From the NCBI GenBank assembly GCA_018389105.1, contig JACATO010000333.1, positions 248,001 to 312,000 of the forward strand: DNA of 64,000 bases, in the 5' to 3' direction. The notes under the pieces are model-generated. The model saw only the letters and a program-made list of their open reading frames with translations. It had not been told where the DNA came from and searched no databases. The position numbers and the translations under genes were made by a program. Source of the stretch: Nautilus pompilius (taxonomy: Eukaryota > Mollusca > Cephalopoda > Nautilida > Nautilidae). This document shows, one piece after another, positions 60,086 through 64,000 of this stretch. The number at the start of each line of letters is the position of its first letter. Position 1 is the stretch's first letter.

Positions 60086-63040
60086 TTCAAAATGTTTTAG
60101 TAGTGACTTATGTAATCATTGTTTACTATTAAGTTCTAAAAATAGTAATAACCAATAGTAAAACTATGTATATATATATATATAAATTTTGCTAAATACT
60201 TTTAATTAATGGTCTTATACTTCTAGTGAATACTAACTATACATTATCATGCAAGCAGTGCCACATCCCCTCTCACCAGATAAAATGCAAATTACTTTTA
60301 AGTTATATAATCAAACCTTATTGTAAGTACCATTGAAAAGCAACAACAAAAATTAGGTAACCAAAACAAATTAGAAATTGTTTAAAATTTGAAATGAATG
60401 CTCAAGGAAAAGAAAATAAACAATGAAATTGCAAAGCATTATTTTATATTGGTTTTTAGCAGATGGTGAAATTACTTCAAGATCAGTTTTCTAAAGTTGT
60501 TCATCATGTTAAAGAGAAATTCTCTTTTATAGACTGTCCAAAAGTGTGCAGATTACTTAAAAAGAAATTACAACTATCCACTTACAACACAAATGTGGCA
60601 TATACTTGGTAAAATGCAACACCATGCATTAATTTATGAATAATTTAGGAAAAAGGCAGACTAAATGACTACTTGCTAACCTCTTATCTTCAATATGTTG
60701 CAAAACTGACTTTTATATTGTCGCTATGGAGAAAAGTAAGAAGTTTTATTTAAAAATCAAATAGATATACACACATAAAAATACTTGTTGTAGGGTGGAA
60801 TAAGTAGTCTAAAGCTGTGATTGAATTTTACATGTTAACATATTTCTTGGTGTATTTAATGCTATCTTGATGCCCATTCAATTTCTTTTTTTTTTTAGAA
60901 ATTAACTTTATATACCCTTAAATATGATCACATAGCATAGAATACATGCTATATTTTTATTTCAATATAATTGGTGACATCTATGATCAGGAAAAAGAGA
61001 AGTTTTTTAAATCTAATAAATGCACAGTTTATTCCTATTCTAACTGATGGATGCACTGGTCCAGAAATCCTTGTAAGTGGATTTATTTATGCCATATTTG
61101 TTGATCAAGCTGGGAGACCCATGATAACATCTTCCAATTCAGAAAATAAAGCAAGCTTATGCTAATAGCATTACTAATCACTCTATTAATACTTGTAATT
61201 ATATTGTTATACTAATTAAGACTAAGAATGGCACTGAAATGTTATAATGATTAACCTGGATATAAAAAAATTTGTTCTAATTGTTATTTGATTTTTTTTT
61301 TAATATTTGTTTTGCATTTCAGTGATGTAGCTATTGCTAACTGGATAGAAAAGCTTGTCAGATTTTTTTTCTGATGGCACCTTGGGGGAAGAGAGGTAGG
61401 ATCGCAGCAAAACTGAAGCATGGTATCCCTATCCTGGGCACATTTACAAAAAGCAGGCATGATTGTTACCATTATACAGAAGAAACTGCAGTAGTAGTAG
61501 TACAATTTACCAAAAAACTTGTAAGAAATTTTCTAGGCCACACAAGATAAAGTATTGAAGCCATGTAATCTGGTAGGACTGCTGGATCTCATGAATTTAT
61601 AACTGTTGAAATGAAATTTATCAAAAAATTTGGAAATTGTTTTTTTTTTTTAAGCATAAAGAACTTTAAAATAAATACTGTATCTATATTTTATTTTTAT
61701 TCTATTTAATTGTTCAATATAATTGAAATTCTGAATATTTTATCTTTATACATCTTTAAAGATACCTGCTCAGAACAATAACCCATTCCTTCAACTTAAC
61801 CCCAATGCCAGGCTATCAGGATGTTAGACTTCAAGAATTATCAGTACTTGATTTTTATGCATTTTATGCTTCATGTATTGGAGTATTTCAGTATGCTGTT
61901 TTCTCAACCTTCAAAAGCCTTGCTAACAATGAGAGAGAAATCAGGCAAGCGATTCTATCAATTGTCCAGCATAATAGAGTCATTGTAGTATCAAACCAGT
62001 GAATCTTGAAGCCACAACAATAAAACAAAAATTAAATGTTGTGACTGGCATATGATGAAGTTCATAAAATCTGAAAATACAATCAACAAAAATTCAATTT
62101 TAAAGATACTGATTTAATTATAAGTAATAATTTAATTTAAAATAGTTTACTCAAATTTCTTTTACAAGTTGGCATATTATATGATTGTGCTATATATTTT
62201 TAAATACATTTAATTTCTCATCTGGGTGACCATTTAAAAGACCTGGAAAAGAACAGTTTTGTTGCCAGCTTTTAAGCTTTTGGTTCTTCTACCTAGCCAA
62301 AAGACAGAGACCCACTTGCTTTTCATGGAATTAAGCAAACTGCTATTGGAGAAACTATTCAAGACTGTTCTGCTTAAAAATAAACACAATACACTGGAAG
62401 AAGACTGTAGACCATATGTTACTAATACAGGACATCAGAAAATGAGTAATATATTCAGCAAGATCAACAGATCCAATAAAACAAAAAGTTTCCTAGGTAG
62501 TGCATGTTGTTTATATATATATATCAATAAATAGTTCAGTTTGTGAGTGTTTCTCATGTATAAAAAGAATTAAATGTAAAGAGCAGTTTTAAATAAAGCC
62601 AAACTATAGCATTCTCTTGACCCAAGTATAGAAAACCTTGATCCAGATTAATTTGCTTTAGAAAGAGCTGTTGCTCACTAAAATGGACCATGAAACAGAA
62701 CATCATCTGGTTTACACCCCCTGGAATTATTCAGAGAGAAATTCTTATGGAAAATAAAATATTAAATCTTTTTCTTTAAAAAATAAATCTGAAAATTAAA
62801 GAAATTAAAATAAAAATCAGTTCCTTTAAGTCATCTTTATACATTTAATGAGAACAAATAGTTTATGAATGAAAATAATTTGGGCTGATACAAATTTTCA
62901 TTAGGCCAGTAAATCTGAAAAGTAGCTTAAAACTGCCCCAAAACAGCCAGGCACTGATGAGTCATTTACTGACCACTTCTATCTCTACTATAAATAATAG
63001 GTATGGAAGAATGCTGGTCCTCATTATCACTCAATCTGGC
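60086..63040. other. Stretch upstream of the visible ARM-TIR-SAM exons, unassigned
   Basis: The missing first exon(s) and promoter of the ARM-TIR-SAM gene could be here or beyond the window. I found no exon with a matching phase. Several open frames of 60-90 codons (60971, 61805 and 62259, all +) have no recognisable motif. Confidence 0.3.
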
Positions 63041-63049
63041 TATTTACTT

Positions 63050-64000
63050 TATTTTTTGGGTTATAAGTCGATATGGAGTATAAGTTGAATAGGTCAATTT
63101 TCCCGTTTTCCAAGCCTTCATTCACGTATAAGTCAAAGTGGTGTATAAGTCAATAGTATGATCATACTTTTGTACAGTAATAACAGCATAAAATTTCTGT
63201 CAAGGTTATAAAACAGCAGTGTATATTGAATGTTAAAGGAATTTTGTCCATATTTATTATATTGGCTATGTTAATGGCACTCCCTTCAATCTCATTCATA
63301 TGAACTTATGAAAATGTTCAAGCTTTTCCTGAAAATCTGCTGGTAGTTTTTGTGCTATGGTTGTGTCATCGAATGCTAAGTCCTTTTCTTTTCATAAAAC
63401 GAAAACACCATGACAGATCCCCTTTAAAATTTGGTATTCCAATTTCTTCAGCAATGTGTTGGCCTTTTATTCATAATTGGATTGTATTTAGTCCACAACA
63501 CATAGCACGCTGAGTCAAAACAAAGTTTTCAAGCTGATCTTCGACAATGGTCCATCTAGCTTTGCAACCATGGTTTGCTGTTTTGCTTTCTTCTGTCTGT
63601 CGTAATGAATCCTTCACTTTTCGCCAATCGCAAACACATTTCTCACTAACACCATACTGCCGTTATGCTACCATATTTCCACCAATGTTTGCAGTAAAAT
63701 TCAACACTTCCAGTCTAAAAGCTGCAGTATATGCTTTCCTTTTCTTTATAGCAGGCATTTTCAAGTAAGGGTTGATATTTTTTTCAACTTTGGCAAATTG
63801 AAGCTCCCTTAACACAATGATATCTGTGCCCCCTAAGCACTAAATAAAAGGGAGGTAACTGAATCTGAGTTAGCATGCGCACAAACAAGCACGTACAACC
63901 ATACATAAATTCCCCCATTATACTTAAGGGTCCAATGTTCCTGGTATCATAATTTCATCCATATATAAGTTGGAGTGGAGTAAAAGTCAATGGTCAGGCC
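63050..64000 (-). mobile_element. Pogo-family transposon running off the right edge
   Basis: On the minus strand an ATG at 63758 opens a frame reading KRKAYTAAFRLEVLNFTANI, GGNMVA, a stop, RQYGVSEKCVCDWRKVKDSL, KARWTIVEDQLENFV, a stop, KGQHIAEEIGIPNFKG and FMKRKGLSIR; after a shift it reads TTIAQKLPADFQEKLEHFHK. This is the double HTH DNA-binding region of a pogo/Tigger transposase. At least two stops and one frameshift kill it, and the DDE domain is not seen before 63240. GTATAAGTCRA-like motifs recur near 63060-63155 and 63955-63995. Confidence 0.75.

Noticed and set aside
63547-63768. 73-codon open frame (+)
   Set aside because: Shadow of the pogo transposase DNA-binding region on the minus strand.
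1-64000. tRNA genes, rRNA, CRISPR arrays, bacterial operons
   Set aside because: None seen. I saw no cloverleaf with A and B boxes, no rRNA core motif, and no regularly spaced repeats; the sequence is clearly eukaryotic.

Overview
This is eukaryotic nuclear DNA: AT-rich, with long introns bounded by T-rich 3' splice sites, AATAAA-type signals and many decayed transposons. The genes and the pogo, Tc1, mariner, hAT and LINE remnants fit a marine invertebrate. A lophotrochozoan, most likely a mollusc (cephalopod possible), is my inference; nothing here fixes the species. Very few open frames in the window are exons. Exons were called by joining splice sites with consistent phase and protein sense, not by ORF length.

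Layout. Positions 566-685 hold a terminal exon (+) of a gene that starts off the left edge. Positions 3813-14673 hold six phase-consistent exons (+) of a coiled-coil protein, ending in a short terminal exon at 14620-14673. Positions 20205-24536 hold two orphan exon candidates (-) of an unrecognised gene. Positions 27672-58934 hold thirteen phase-consistent exons (-) of one large gene. It encodes 634 visible residues in the order helical N-terminal region, armadillo (ARM) repeats, TIR domain, SAM domain; its first exon or exons were not found. This ARM-TIR-SAM protein is the main biological content. The TIR has the C-x-x-E motif of NADase TIRs, and the parts are those of SARM1 in a different order.

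The rest is largely a transposon graveyard. Pogo/Tigger relatives dominate: a Tigger derivative at 2.75-3.61 kb, a 203-bp MITE at 6.3 kb, three members of one TA-flanked family at 29.2, 42.1 and 56.7 kb, two Tigger-type transposase remnants at 34.0-34.6 and 35.5-36.2 kb, a pogo element with an internally deleted transposase at 36.9-38.7 kb, and another running off the right edge from 63.05 kb. Tc1-like remnants lie at 7.9, 20.6 and 48.6 kb, a mariner-like derivative at 10.8 kb, a LINE reverse-transcriptase remnant at 17.5-19 kb, and a hAT transposase tail at 56.4-57.3 kb that was itself split by a pogo MITE. Four copies of a SINE-like dispersed repeat are also present.

All gene models are read from splice consensus, phase and protein pattern. 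No database search or expression data were available.
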